From Burkholderia sp. WSM2232 (GTDB lineage: Bacteria > Pseudomonadota > Gammaproteobacteria > Burkholderiales > Burkholderiaceae): a stretch of DNA of 64,000 nucleotides. Below, piece after piece: positions 43,295 to 52,291 of the stretch. The DNA is taken from NCBI RefSeq assembly GCF_000472545.1, contig NZ_AWZV01000030.1, positions 22,497 through 86,496 of the forward strand. The letters are read 5' to 3'. Positions within the stretch are counted from its first letter, which is position 1; each line of letters opens with the position of its first letter. A program made the translations under genes and the position numbers. The notes beneath the pieces were generated by a model. The model had not been told where the DNA came from, made no database searches, and saw only the letters and a program-made list of their open reading frames with translations.

Positions 43295-44029
43295 ATGTCT
43301 GAAGTTTTGGAGAGGGGTTTTCCTGTCGAGGTACGGGCAATGCAAGACTTAGTCAAGGTCGTCATCGCCGACGATCATCCGGTCATCCTATTCGGCGCCG
43401 AACAGGCTTTGCTCAAATTTCCCGGCATTCAGGTGGTAGCGAGAGCGAGGCAGTCGACCGAACTGATCAAAATGCTGCAAACCACCGCGTGCGACGTGCT
43501 CGTCACCGATCTCGCCATGCCAGGCGGCCAGTTCGGCGACGGCTTGCCGTTGATCGGCTATCTGCGCCGCAATTTTTCCAACCTCCCGATCGTCGTGCTG
43601 ACGATGCTGGAAAACGCCGCATTGCTGCAACGGCTGCGCGAGCTCGGCGTGACCTCGGTCGTGAACAAGTCCGACGACCTGAGCCACATCGGGCTGGCGG
43701 TCCAGCATGTGAGCCGGCATCTGGAATATCTCAGTCCGTCGGTCAAGGCCTCGCTTGATGCGCTGCGCATGAACGCCGGTGGCAGGAGCGACGAGGTCAT
43801 GCTGTCGAGGCGCGAATTGGAGGTCGTGCGCCTGTTCGTGTCGGGAATGACCATCAAGGAAATTTCCGAGCAATTGAACCGCAGCATCAAGACAATCAGC
43901 ACGCAGAAGAACACGGCAATGCGCAAGCTCGGTATCGACCGTGACTCGGAACTGTTCCAGTACGCGCAAAGCAATGGCCTGCTGAACCTGTCGTCGCACT
44001 CCGCGGAAGATACGGGGGACGTGGTCTAG
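43295..44029 (+). CDS. NarL/FixJ-type response regulator, orphan
   Basis: A 244-residue two-domain regulator. The receiver domain starts at about residue 20 (VKVVIADDHPVILFG) with the phosphoacceptor Asp in DVLVTDLAMPGGQ, Thr in VVLTMLEN and Lys in VVNKSDD. The C-terminal LuxR-type HTH is LSRRELEVVRLFVSGMTIKEISEQLNRSIKTISTQKNTAMRKLGI. The style resembles RcsB/BvgA. An ATG at 43340 preceded by GAGG is an alternative start. No sensor kinase gene is adjacent. A TATAGT box lies upstream near 43221. Confidence 0.88.
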   Translation: MSEVLERGFPVEVRAMQDLVKVVIADDHPVILFGAEQALLKFPGIQVVARARQSTELIKMLQTTACDVLVTDLAMPGGQFGDGLPLIGYLRRNFSNLPIVVLTMLENAALLQRLRELGVTSVVNKSDDLSHIGLAVQHVSRHLEYLSPSVKASLDALRMNAGGRSDEVMLSRRELEVVRLFVSGMTIKEISEQLNRSIKTISTQKNTAMRKLGIDRDSELFQYAQSNGLLNLSSHSAEDTGDVV

Positions 44030-44091
44030 CAGCACATGGGCCGTCTCGTCTCGCTGAAACAGCACGAGCCCGCGCACGAAGATGAAACAAA

Positions 44092-44123
44092 AAAGGCCGC
44101 CTGTCGGGAGACAGGCGGCCTTT
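44092..44123. terminator. Bidirectional terminator
   Basis: A perfect 14-bp stem, AAAGGCCGCCTGTC (44092-44105), loop GGGA, GACAGGCGGCCTTT (44110-44123). It separates the response regulator and the converging pyrE gene and can end both transcripts. Confidence 0.9.
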
Positions 44124-44157
44124 CTGTTTGGGCCGATGGGTGACAGCGGCGCCTGGC

Positions 44158-44844
44158 TTATTGCGGCGTCGAGGTTGCGCCGCCATGCGCCGCCGACCAT
44201 TCAGCCGGCGCGTGCAGGAATTTTTCCACTTCGTCGAGCGTCTTGCTGTCGAAATACTTGTTTTCCTTGGCAACGCGCAGCACGTCCCACCAGGTCGCGA
44301 GCGCGTGCAGATCGACGTCGATGTCTTTCAGCACCGACACGCTTTCCTTGAAGATGCTGTAGTGAAACAGCACGAAGCAGTGATTCACCGTGGCGCCGGC
44401 CGTGCGCAGCGCATTGATGAAGTTGATCTTGCTGCGGCTGTCCGTGGTCAGGTCTTCCACCAGCAGGACACGCTGACCTTCGGTCAGGAGACCCTCGATC
44501 TGCGCATTGCGGCCAAAGCCCTTCGGCTTCTTGCGCACGTATTGCATCGGCACCATCAGGCGGTCCGACAGCCACGCTGCGAACGGAATGCCCGCCGTTT
44601 CGCCGCCGGCCACGGCGTCGATCTGCTCATAGCCGACGTCGCGCAGAATCGTGCTTTCCGCCATTTCCATCAGGCCGCGGCGCACGCGCGGGTAGGAGAT
44701 CAGCTTGCGGCAATCGATATAAACCGGGCTCGCCCAGCCGGACGTGAAAATGTACGGTTTCTCCGCGTTGAAGTGCACTGCTTGCACTTCGAGCAGCATC
44801 TTGGCGGTGGTGTCGGAGATCGTCTGGCGATCGAAGCCTGTCAT
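44158..44844 (-). CDS. pyrE: Orotate phosphoribosyltransferase
   Basis: A 228-residue enzyme that makes OMP from orotate and PRPP in pyrimidine synthesis. It has FTSGWASPVYIDCRKLISYP near residues 34-53, AGGETAGIPFAAWLS, the flexible-loop KKPKGFGRNAQIEG, and the PRPP-binding VLLVEDLTTDSRSK. The length fits the family. It is transcribed away from the 625-bp gap before maeB. Confidence 0.95.
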   Translation of the reverse strand: MTGFDRQTISDTTAKMLLEVQAVHFNAEKPYIFTSGWASPVYIDCRKLISYPRVRRGLMEMAESTILRDVGYEQIDAVAGGETAGIPFAAWLSDRLMVPMQYVRKKPKGFGRNAQIEGLLTEGQRVLLVEDLTTDSRSKINFINALRTAGATVNHCFVLFHYSIFKESVSVLKDIDVDLHALATWWDVLRVAKENKYFDSKTLDEVEKFLHAPAEWSAAHGGATSTPQ

Positions 44845-45469
44845 GGGGCGGATCCTTGGGGTTGAGCGGGGAGAAGCGGGCGCGAAGCCCGGTGGCGCAG
44901 CAAGCGGGATATGCCGCGCCGTGCTGGGCGGAATATGCAGCCGGCCAGTGGATGCTGGCCGGTTTTGCTGCGCGCGTAGGCCGACATTTTACCCGAAACG
45001 GGCTCTTCGCAGGAGGCTGTCATGCGGGCGCGAACGCAATCCCGGTTGCTGCGATCGCCGAGGGGCAGCCGGGCGAGCCGAGGCGTCGCGGCTCTTGTCA
45101 GCCGAAGGCGGCCCGCGGCGCAGGCGGCCCAGCCACGCGCTTTCAGGGTCGCACAACCGAGCCACCGGGACGCCGCAATGCGCTGCATCGACCACTGCGC
45201 GAGGCGTCGCCGATGCGGCGGCGCAGCATGACTGGCGGGCTGTTTCGCCCGTGGCGAGCCGCGTTAACCAGTCGGTGCATCGACACCCGCGGGGTGTACA
45301 CTAACCGACCCGCGTAGCACTCCGCACCGTCCCGCCCTCCGCCGAGGACCGACGCCGCGCCCAACTGGCGCACGCGAAAAGCGCCTCGGTCGATTACCCA
45401 TTCGATACAGGAAGCGTCGCCGGACGTGCGGTGTGCCGGGCCCAATTTCTTACGTCTCGCAGGCAAAAA
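44845..45469. promoter_or_regulatory. Large divergent gap between pyrE and maeB with a hairpin
   Basis: This 625-bp region lies between divergent pyrE and maeB. Open frames on both strands lack ribosome-binding sites and family character. A perfect 8-bp stem, CCGGCCAG (44941-44948) and CTGGCCGG (44955-44962), followed by TTTT on the plus strand, lies near pyrE. It could be an attenuator of a leader transcript. Promoters for both genes must be here but no convincing pair was identified. Confidence 0.4.
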
Positions 45470-47752
45470 ATGGACGAACAACTGAAGCAAAGCGCTCTCG
45501 CCTATCACCAGAATCCGAAGCCAGGCAAGATCTCGGTCACGCCAACCAAGCCGCTGTCGAACCAGCTTGACCTTTCGCTCGCGTACTCGCCGGGCGTGGC
45601 AGCGGCCTGCATGGCGATTTACGACGAGCCGCTCGACGCGCAGAAGTACACCTCGCGCGGCAACCTCGTCGGCGTGATCACGAACGGCACGGCCGTGCTC
45701 GGCCTCGGCAACATCGGCCCGCTCGCAGCGAAGCCGGTCATGGAAGGCAAGGGCTGTCTCTTCAAGAAGTTCGCCGGCATCGACGTGTTCGACATCGAGC
45801 TGTCCGAATCCGATCCGGACAAGCTGGTCGAAGCCATTGCAATGCTCGAGCCCACGCTCGGCGGCATCAATCTGGAAGACATCAAGGCGCCGGAGTGCTT
45901 CTACATTGAGAAGAAGCTGCGCGAGCGCATGAAGATTCCGGTCTTCCACGACGATCAGCACGGCACGGCGATCATCGCGTCGGCGGCCATTCTGAACGGC
46001 CTGAAAGTGGTCGGCAAGCAACTCGACAGCGTGAAACTGGTCTGCTCGGGCGCGGGCGCGGCGGCCATCGCCTGTCTCGATCTGCTCGTGAACCTGGGTT
46101 TGTCGAAAGAGAACATTCTCGTCATCGACTCGAAGGGCGTGATCTACGAAGGCCGTGGCAACCTCGACCCGTCGAAGGAACGCTATGCGGCGAACACCGA
46201 GGCACGCACGCTCGCCGACGCGATTCGCGGAGCGGACGTATTCCTCGGTTGCTCCAGCGCCGGCGTGCTGAAGCCTGAAATGGTCGCCGAAATGGGCACC
46301 CAGCCGCTGATTCTCGCGCTCGCCAACCCGGAGCCGGAAATCCGCCCGGAAGAGGCGAAGAAGGTGCGCCCGGACTGCATCATCGCGACCGGCCGTTCGG
46401 ACTACCCGAACCAGGTCAACAACGTGCTGTGCTTCCCGTTCATTTTCCGCGGCGCGCTGGATGTCGGCGCGACCACCATCACGGAAGAAATGAAGCTCGC
46501 GTGCGTGCGCGCGATCGCCGAACTCGCGGAAGAAACTGATCAGGGCGATGAAGTCGCGAAGGCATACGAAGGACATTCGCTCGAATTCGGTCCGGAATAT
46601 CTGATTCCGAAGCCGTTCGATCCGCGCCTCATCATCAAGATCGCACCCGCGGTCGCGCAAGCGGCTATGGATTCGGGCGTGGCGACCCGTCCGATCAAGG
46701 ACATGGACGCGTATCGCGAAGAGCTCGGCACCACCGTGTATCGCACGGGCATGGTGATGCGTCCGGTGTTCGCCGCGGCGAAGTCGGAGCCGGCGCGCAT
46801 CGTGTTTGCCGAAGGCGAGGACGAGCGCGTGCTGCGCGCCGCGCAATTCGTGCTGCTGGAAAAGATCGCCAAGCCGATTCTGGTCGGCCGTCCGTCGGTG
46901 ATCGAAATGCGCCTGAAGAAGATGGGCTCGAAGCTCAAGTGCGGCGAAGACTTCGAGATCGTCGATCCCGAAGACGATCCGCGCTACCAGCAATGCTGGC
47001 AGGCGTATCACGAGCTCGGCGCGCGCGAAGGCGTGACGCCGGACGTGGCGAAGGCCGCCATGCGCAAGTTCAACACGCTGATCGGCGCTATCCTGGTGCG
47101 TCTGGGCGAAGCCGACGGCATGATCTGCGGGATGATCGGCCAGTACCACACGCATCTGAAGTTCATCGAGCAGGTGCTGGGCAAGGCGGACAACGTGCAG
47201 AACTTCGCCGCGATGAACCTGCTGATGCTGCCGGGCCGCAATCTGTTCATCTGCGACACGTACGTGAACGAAGTGCCCACGGCGGAACAGCTCGCCGACA
47301 TGACCATGCTGGCTGCACGCGAAATCGAGAAGTTCGGCATTACGCCGAAGGTCGCGCTGCTGTCCAACTCGAACTTCGGCAGCGCGCCGTCTTCGTCGTC
47401 GCAACGCATGGCTGCGGCTCGTAAGCTGATTGTCGAACGCGCGCCCACGCTCGAGATAGACGGTGAGATGCACGGCGACGCCGCGCTGTCGGAAATGGTC
47501 CGCAAGGCCGCATTCCCCGGCACGACTCTGTCGGGCGAAGCCAATCTGCTGATCATGCCGAACGTCGAAGCGGCGAACATTGCCTACAACCTGCTCAAGA
47601 TGGTCGGCGGCGAAGGCGTGACGGTCGGCCCGTTCCTGCTCGGCGCGGAAAAGCCGGTCCATGTGCTGACGCCGGCTGCGACCGTGCGTCGGATCATCAA
47701 CATGACGGCGGTGGCCTCGGCGAACGCGCGCAAGTCGGTGAACGGCAAGTAG
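45470..47752 (+). CDS. maeB: NADP-dependent malic enzyme with phosphotransacetylase-like domain
   Basis: A 760-residue MaeB-type enzyme that decarboxylates malate to pyruvate. The malic N-domain includes LSLAYSPGVAAACMAI and NLVGVITNGTAVLGLGNIGP; the catalytic/metal residues lie in FHDDQHGTAIIASAAILN; the NAD(P)-binding domain follows with VCSGAGAAAIACLDLL. From about residue 430 a PTA/PTB-like domain follows (RIVFAEGEDERVLRAAQFV to LLIMPNVEAANIAYNLLK), which serves regulation by acetyl-CoA. The ATG at 45470 is chosen over further upstream codons by family length. Confidence 0.96.
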   Translation: MDEQLKQSALAYHQNPKPGKISVTPTKPLSNQLDLSLAYSPGVAAACMAIYDEPLDAQKYTSRGNLVGVITNGTAVLGLGNIGPLAAKPVMEGKGCLFKKFAGIDVFDIELSESDPDKLVEAIAMLEPTLGGINLEDIKAPECFYIEKKLRERMKIPVFHDDQHGTAIIASAAILNGLKVVGKQLDSVKLVCSGAGAAAIACLDLLVNLGLSKENILVIDSKGVIYEGRGNLDPSKERYAANTEARTLADAIRGADVFLGCSSAGVLKPEMVAEMGTQPLILALANPEPEIRPEEAKKVRPDCIIATGRSDYPNQVNNVLCFPFIFRGALDVGATTITEEMKLACVRAIAELAEETDQGDEVAKAYEGHSLEFGPEYLIPKPFDPRLIIKIAPAVAQAAMDSGVATRPIKDMDAYREELGTTVYRTGMVMRPVFAAAKSEPARIVFAEGEDERVLRAAQFVLLEKIAKPILVGRPSVIEMRLKKMGSKLKCGEDFEIVDPEDDPRYQQCWQAYHELGAREGVTPDVAKAAMRKFNTLIGAILVRLGEADGMICGMIGQYHTHLKFIEQVLGKADNVQNFAAMNLLMLPGRNLFICDTYVNEVPTAEQLADMTMLAAREIEKFGITPKVALLSNSNFGSAPSSSSQRMAAARKLIVERAPTLEIDGEMHGDAALSEMVRKAAFPGTTLSGEANLLIMPNVEAANIAYNLLKMVGGEGVTVGPFLLGAEKPVHVLTPAATVRRIINMTAVASANARKSVNGK

Positions 47753-47800
47753 GCGTAACGGTACGTACAGCGCGAGCTTCAGTAAGCTTGCGAAAAGACA

Positions 47801-47835
47801 AACGCCACGAAACACGGGTTCCGTGGCGTTTTTTT
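47801..47835 (+). terminator. Terminator of maeB
   Basis: AACGCCACG (47801-47809) pairs with CGTGGCGTT (47822-47830), followed by a run of T. It lies about 50 bp past the maeB stop and also faces the converging oxidoreductase gene. Confidence 0.85.
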
Positions 47836-47892
47836 ATGCGCGTTGCGGACCGCATCGCGCCGGGGACCGCGCTCAGCGCGTGGCGATTGCCG

Positions 47893-50800
47893 TCAAGCGG
47901 CGTGCTGCGTCGTTCGCGCTTGCGGTGAGCGCCAGCGCGTGAGCAGGTCGTTCCACTTCACGCGCACAGCCTTCAGGTTGTTCTCCTTGATGTGCCCGAA
48001 GCCGCGAATGCCGTCCGGCAAATTGGCGAGTTCAACTGCCAGCTCGCGGTTTTGCGCAGTGAGCCCGCCAATCAGTTCGCGAACCAGCGCCTCATACTCG
48101 CCAATCAGCGCGCGCTCGGTGCGTCGCTCCTCCGTCTTGCCGAAGATATCGAGCGCGGTGCCGCGCAGGAACTTCAGCTTCGCGAGCACATGCATTGCGC
48201 TGAACACCCACGGGCCGTACTTCTTCTTGATCAGATGCCCTTGGGCGTCCTTCTTCGAGAACATCGGCGGCGCGAGATGAATGTGCAGCTTCCAGTCGCC
48301 CTCGAAGTTCGCTTTCAGCTTTTCAATAAACGCCGGATCGCTGTACAGGCGCGCGACTTCATACTCGTCCTTGTAGGCCATCAGCTTGGGCAGATTCTTC
48401 GCGACGGCTTCGGTGAGCGGCAGTTGGCCGTCGCCCGAGTCGAGCGCCGATTCCGCAGCGCGCACTTGCGAGACCAGCGCGCGGTAATGCGCGGCATACG
48501 CGTCGTTTTGCCATGCTGCGAGGTAGGCCGCGCGTTTGTCGATCAGCGTGTCGAGTGCTTTGGGCGTATGCAACGAGATGATCTTGCTGTTCGTGGCGTC
48601 AGCCGCGGCGCCAGTGCCCGCGCCCTGCGATTGCGCGAATTTGCGCACGGCCGCCGGATCATGTGCCGCGCGACGGCCCCATTCGAATGCCGCGCGGTTC
48701 TTCTCGACCTGCACGTTGTTCAGTTCGATTGCGCGCATCAGCGACTGGTACGTCAGCGGCACCCAGCCGCGCTGCCACGCGTAGCCGAGCACGAACGGAT
48801 TCGTGTAGATCGCGTCGCCGAGCAGAGCGACCGCGAAATGGTTCGCGTCCACCGTGTCCACGCAATCGTCGCCTGCGCCCGCTCGCACGTCCGCTTCCGT
48901 GCTGCTGCCCGGAAAGCGCCAGTTCGGGTTCTTGATGAGTTCGGCGGTCGGCGTATGCGCGCTATTGAGCACCACGCGCGTTTGACCGGCTTGCATGCGC
49001 GACACGCATTCGTCGCTTGCCGTCACAATCGCGTCGCAGCCGATCACGAGACTCGCTTCGCCCATCGCAATGCGGGTGGCGTGGATGTCCCCGGGCTGAT
49101 TCGCAATCTGCACGTGGCTCATCACGGCGCCGCCCTTCTGCGCGAGGCCGGTGACGTCCAGCACCGTGACGCCCTTGTTCTCCAGATGCGCGGCCATGCC
49201 GAGCAGTGCGCCGATCGTCACGACGCCCGTGCCGCCCACGCCGGTGACAAGCACGCCGTAAGGACGGTCGATGGATGGCAGCGCCGGCTCCGGCACCGGC
49301 GGCATGGCGTCGCCCACAATGCCGGACGCTGCTTTCGGCTTGCGCAACTGACCGCCTTCGACAGACACGAAGCTCGGGCAAAAGCCGTTCACGCACGAAA
49401 AGTCCTTGTTGCAGGTGGACTGATTGATCTGCCGCTTGGTGCCGTATTCGGTGTCGAGCGGCTCGACCGACAGACAGTTCGACTTCACCGAGCAGTCGCC
49501 GCAACCTTCGCACACCGCCTCGTTGATGACGATGCGCCGCGCCGGGTCCGGATATGCGCCGCGTTTCCTGCGCCGACGTTTTTCGGTGGCGCAGGTCTGG
49601 TCGTAAATCAGGATCGTGGTGCCTGGAACCTCGCGCAACTGGCGTTGCACTTCATCCAGCTTGTCGCGATGGTGGATGTCGATGCCCGGCGCGAGGCCGA
49701 CGTTCGCGGAGTATTTCTCGGGCTCGTCCGTCACGATCACGATTTTCGACGCGCCTTCGGCGGCGAGCTGATGCGTGATCTGCGGTACGGTCAGCACGCC
49801 GTCGACCGGCTGGCCGCCCGTCATTGCCACCGCGTCGTTGTAGAGCAGCTTGTAGGTGATGTTCGCCTTCGAGGCGATTGCCGCGCGAATCGCCAGCAGA
49901 CCCGAGTGGAAGTACGTGCCGTCGCCGAGATTGGCGAACACGTGTTTGTCGTTGGTGAAAGGCGCCTGGCCGATCCACGCGACGCCTTCGCCGCCCATCT
50001 GACTGAAGGTGCTGGTGCTGCGGTCCATCCAGACCGTCATGTAATGGCAGCCGATGCCCGCCATCGCACGCGAGCCTTCCGGCACGTTCGTCGACGTGTT
50101 GTGCGGGCAGCCTGAGCAGAACCACGGCTTGCGCTCGACTTCGACGCGCGGGCGCGCGAGCGCCTTTTCCTTGGCTTCGATCACGGTGATGCGCGCGGCG
50201 ATACGCGCGCGCACATCCGACGGCAGATCAAATTTCGCGAGCCGCGCGGCGATTGCCTTCGCGATGATCGCAGGGGACAGTTCGTAATGCGCCGGCAGCA
50301 GCCAGTTGCCCATTGGCACCGACCATTCGCCGCCCGCGCCGTCTTTCTCGTCGAACTTGCCGAACACGCGTGGGCGTTGCGTATCCGGCCAGTTGTACAG
50401 CTCTTCCTTGATCGCGTACTCGAGAATTTGACGCTTTTCCTCGACCACCAGAATCTCGTCCAGGCCGCGCGCGAACGCTTGCGCGCCTTGCGCCTCGAGC
50501 GGCCACACACAGCCAACCTTGTACAGGCGAATGCCGATGCGCGCGCACGTTTCGTCGTCGAGACCCAGGTCGGTGAGCGCCTGGCGCACGTCGAGATACG
50601 CCTTGCCGCCCGTCATGATGCCAAAGCGCGCCTGTGGCGAATCGATTTCGACGCGGTCGAGCTTGTTCGCGCGCACGTAGGCGAGCGCTGCGTACCACTT
50701 GTAGTCGAGCAGACGCGCTTCCTGAACCAGTGGCGGATCCGGCCAACGAATGTTGAGCCCGCCCTCGGGCATGGCGAAGTCTTCCGGAAGCACGATTTTC

Positions 50801-51498
50801 GTGCGATGCGGGTCGATATCCACCGAAGCGGACGACTCCACCACGTCGGTCACGCATTTCATCGCGACCCATAGGCCCGAGTAGCGACTCATCGCCCAGC
50901 CGTGCAAGCCGAAGTCGAGATATTCCTGCACGTTCGACGGAAACAGCACCGGCAGGCCACAAGCCTTGAAGATGTGTTCCGACTGATGCGCGAGCGTCGA
51001 TGATTTGGCTGCGTGATCGTCGCCGGCCAGCACCAGCACACCGCCGTGCCGCGACGATCCCGCGGAATTGCCGTGCTTGAAGACGTCGCCGGAACGGTCG
51101 ACGCCGGGGCCTTTGCCGTACCACATCGAAAACACGCCGTCGTATCTGGCGCTGGGGTACAGATTGACCTGCTGCGATCCCCAGACGGCGGTGGCCGCAA
51201 GGTCTTCGTTGACGCCGGGCTGAAACACGACCTGATGCGCGGCGAGATGCTGTTTCGCCTTCCAAAGGGATTGGTCGAGTCCGCCGAGCGGCGATCCGCG
51301 GTAGCCGGAGATGAAGCCGGCCGTGTTGAGGCCGGCGGCGCGGTCGCGTTCCTGCTGCAACATCGGCAGACGCACCAGCGCCTGGATGCCGCTCATGTAC
51401 GCGCGGCCGCGTTCCAGGGTGTATTTGTCGTCGAGCGTGACGGAAGATAGAGCGGCTTCGAGCGAGGCTCGCTGACCTGCGTCTAGCGGGGCATTCAT
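47893..51498 (-). CDS. Indolepyruvate/arylpyruvate ferredoxin oxidoreductase, fused
   Basis: A 1201-residue single-chain oxidoreductase that converts aryl-2-oxoacids with CoA to arylacetyl-CoA and CO2, passing electrons to ferredoxin. The N-terminal part (GFISGYRGSPLGGLDQSLW) is the pyrimidine-type TPP domain. FCSGCPHNTS lies near residue 458 and the TPP-binding NLGDGTYFHSG near 528. An Fe-S region (CEGCGDCSVKSNC near 663, then CNKDFSCVNGFCPSF) follows, with the gamma domain from about 750 (VTGVGGTGVVTIGALLG). A C-terminal extension of some 300 residues is typical of betaproteobacteria. GGAGGAG precedes the ATG at 51498. Substrate (indole-, phenyl- or hydroxyphenylpyruvate) is inferred. Confidence 0.92.
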   Translation of the reverse strand: MNAPLDAGQRASLEAALSSVTLDDKYTLERGRAYMSGIQALVRLPMLQQERDRAAGLNTAGFISGYRGSPLGGLDQSLWKAKQHLAAHQVVFQPGVNEDLAATAVWGSQQVNLYPSARYDGVFSMWYGKGPGVDRSGDVFKHGNSAGSSRHGGVLVLAGDDHAAKSSTLAHQSEHIFKACGLPVLFPSNVQEYLDFGLHGWAMSRYSGLWVAMKCVTDVVESSASVDIDPHRTKIVLPEDFAMPEGGLNIRWPDPPLVQEARLLDYKWYAALAYVRANKLDRVEIDSPQARFGIMTGGKAYLDVRQALTDLGLDDETCARIGIRLYKVGCVWPLEAQGAQAFARGLDEILVVEEKRQILEYAIKEELYNWPDTQRPRVFGKFDEKDGAGGEWSVPMGNWLLPAHYELSPAIIAKAIAARLAKFDLPSDVRARIAARITVIEAKEKALARPRVEVERKPWFCSGCPHNTSTNVPEGSRAMAGIGCHYMTVWMDRSTSTFSQMGGEGVAWIGQAPFTNDKHVFANLGDGTYFHSGLLAIRAAIASKANITYKLLYNDAVAMTGGQPVDGVLTVPQITHQLAAEGASKIVIVTDEPEKYSANVGLAPGIDIHHRDKLDEVQRQLREVPGTTILIYDQTCATEKRRRRKRGAYPDPARRIVINEAVCEGCGDCSVKSNCLSVEPLDTEYGTKRQINQSTCNKDFSCVNGFCPSFVSVEGGQLRKPKAASGIVGDAMPPVPEPALPSIDRPYGVLVTGVGGTGVVTIGALLGMAAHLENKGVTVLDVTGLAQKGGAVMSHVQIANQPGDIHATRIAMGEASLVIGCDAIVTASDECVSRMQAGQTRVVLNSAHTPTAELIKNPNWRFPGSSTEADVRAGAGDDCVDTVDANHFAVALLGDAIYTNPFVLGYAWQRGWVPLTYQSLMRAIELNNVQVEKNRAAFEWGRRAAHDPAAVRKFAQSQGAGTGAAADATNSKIISLHTPKALDTLIDKRAAYLAAWQNDAYAAHYRALVSQVRAAESALDSGDGQLPLTEAVAKNLPKLMAYKDEYEVARLYSDPAFIEKLKANFEGDWKLHIHLAPPMFSKKDAQGHLIKKKYGPWVFSAMHVLAKLKFLRGTALDIFGKTEERRTERALIGEYEALVRELIGGLTAQNRELAVELANLPDGIRGFGHIKENNLKAVRVKWNDLLTRWRSPQARTTQHAA

Positions 51499-51862
51499 TA
51501 TGTGTACTCCTCCACCCAGTTTGGGATCGCCAAAACTTTTGGGCCGCGGCATCTTGTGAATGCGTATGGCCGGGGTCGCCATATTGACGTGTTTTAAGTG
51601 ATGGTAGCACTGGTAAAAACCCGCCGCAGCACGCCGCCAATTTCCTCTTGCTGAAGCGTTCGGTGCGCCTCTATGCGCATTGCCTGGCCTGCAAAGTTCA
51701 GCCTGCTCGCCGGAGCCCTTGGTGTAACAAGCTGTAAAAGCTACAACTGTGCGGAACCGCGTGGGGCGCACCTGTCTAACCGGCACCTGTGAGCAATGTC
51801 TGTGTAACGTGCCGCATGTTGCGGCGCTTCAGGACAACAGGGCAGTTAGAAAAGGAGTACGC
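51499..51862. promoter_or_regulatory. Divergent region between the oxidoreductase and a small secreted protein gene
   Basis: This 364-bp region carries the promoters of two divergent genes. On the plus strand, TTGGTG (51719-51724), 17 bp, TACAAC (51742-51747) is a plausible weak promoter for the small gene at 51863. The minus-strand frame of the oxidoreductase stays open through most of the gap, but its start is fixed by the ribosome-binding site near 51508. Confidence 0.35.
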
Positions 51863-52060
51863 ATGAACACGAGAAATATCCAGACCTTCCTGATGGTTTC
51901 GGCCGCCTTTTTCGCCATGAGCGCGCCGGTGCGTTCTAACGCGAGCACGGCGGCGCCGTCTGGCGTGATCAGCCGCACCGCGCTGGTGGCGCCCGCGCGC
52001 GTGGCCATCAATCGCATCTCGCGCGAGAGCGCGTCGCGCAAGGAAGATCAGAATTCATGA
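51863..52060 (+). CDS. Small secreted hypothetical protein
   Basis: A 65-residue protein with AAAGGAG before the ATG. Residues 1-27 form a signal peptide (MNTRNIQTFLMVSAAFFAMS, then APVRSNAS). The mature part of about 38 residues is basic, Arg/Ser/Ala-rich, with no Cys (RVAINRISRESASRKED). A very strong terminator follows. It lies between two aromatic catabolism genes but no function can be assigned. Confidence 0.65.
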   Translation: MNTRNIQTFLMVSAAFFAMSAPVRSNASTAAPSGVISRTALVAPARVAINRISRESASRKEDQNS

Positions 52061-52122
52061 CGCGCCGCTGAGGCTGCGCGTTAGGTTCACGTAGCCGTCG
52101 CTCGTAGTCGGGCGGCGGCGCA

Positions 52123-52168
52123 AACGCCAAGGGCGAGAATCGTGCGATTCTCGCCCTTGGCGTTTTTT
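52123..52168. terminator. Very strong terminator
   Basis: A 20-bp perfect stem, from AACGCCAAGG (52123) to GAATCG (52142) and its complement ending CTTGGCGTT (52164), with a 2-base gap and a T-run to 52168. It isolates the small gene from the converging dioxygenase gene and is almost symmetric. Confidence 0.92.
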
Positions 52169-52291
52169 CGGCGCGCTTTTTCGGAGCGTATAGTCAGCGC
52201 TTATCGTCAGCCCTCAGATCAGCGGTTCGATCAGCGCTCATTGCTCGCCCCGCGCGCGAGTCCGGCGCGAGGCCGCCGGCGCGCTCGTAGT

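Noticed and set aside
45143..47815. An 890-residue open frame antisense to maeB
   Set aside because: Arg/His-rich product with no motifs; it is the mirror of a strongly coding GC-rich gene.
47992..50115. A 707-residue open frame antisense to the indolepyruvate oxidoreductase
   Set aside because: Arg/His/Ala-rich with no family character; the sense frame carries all motifs.
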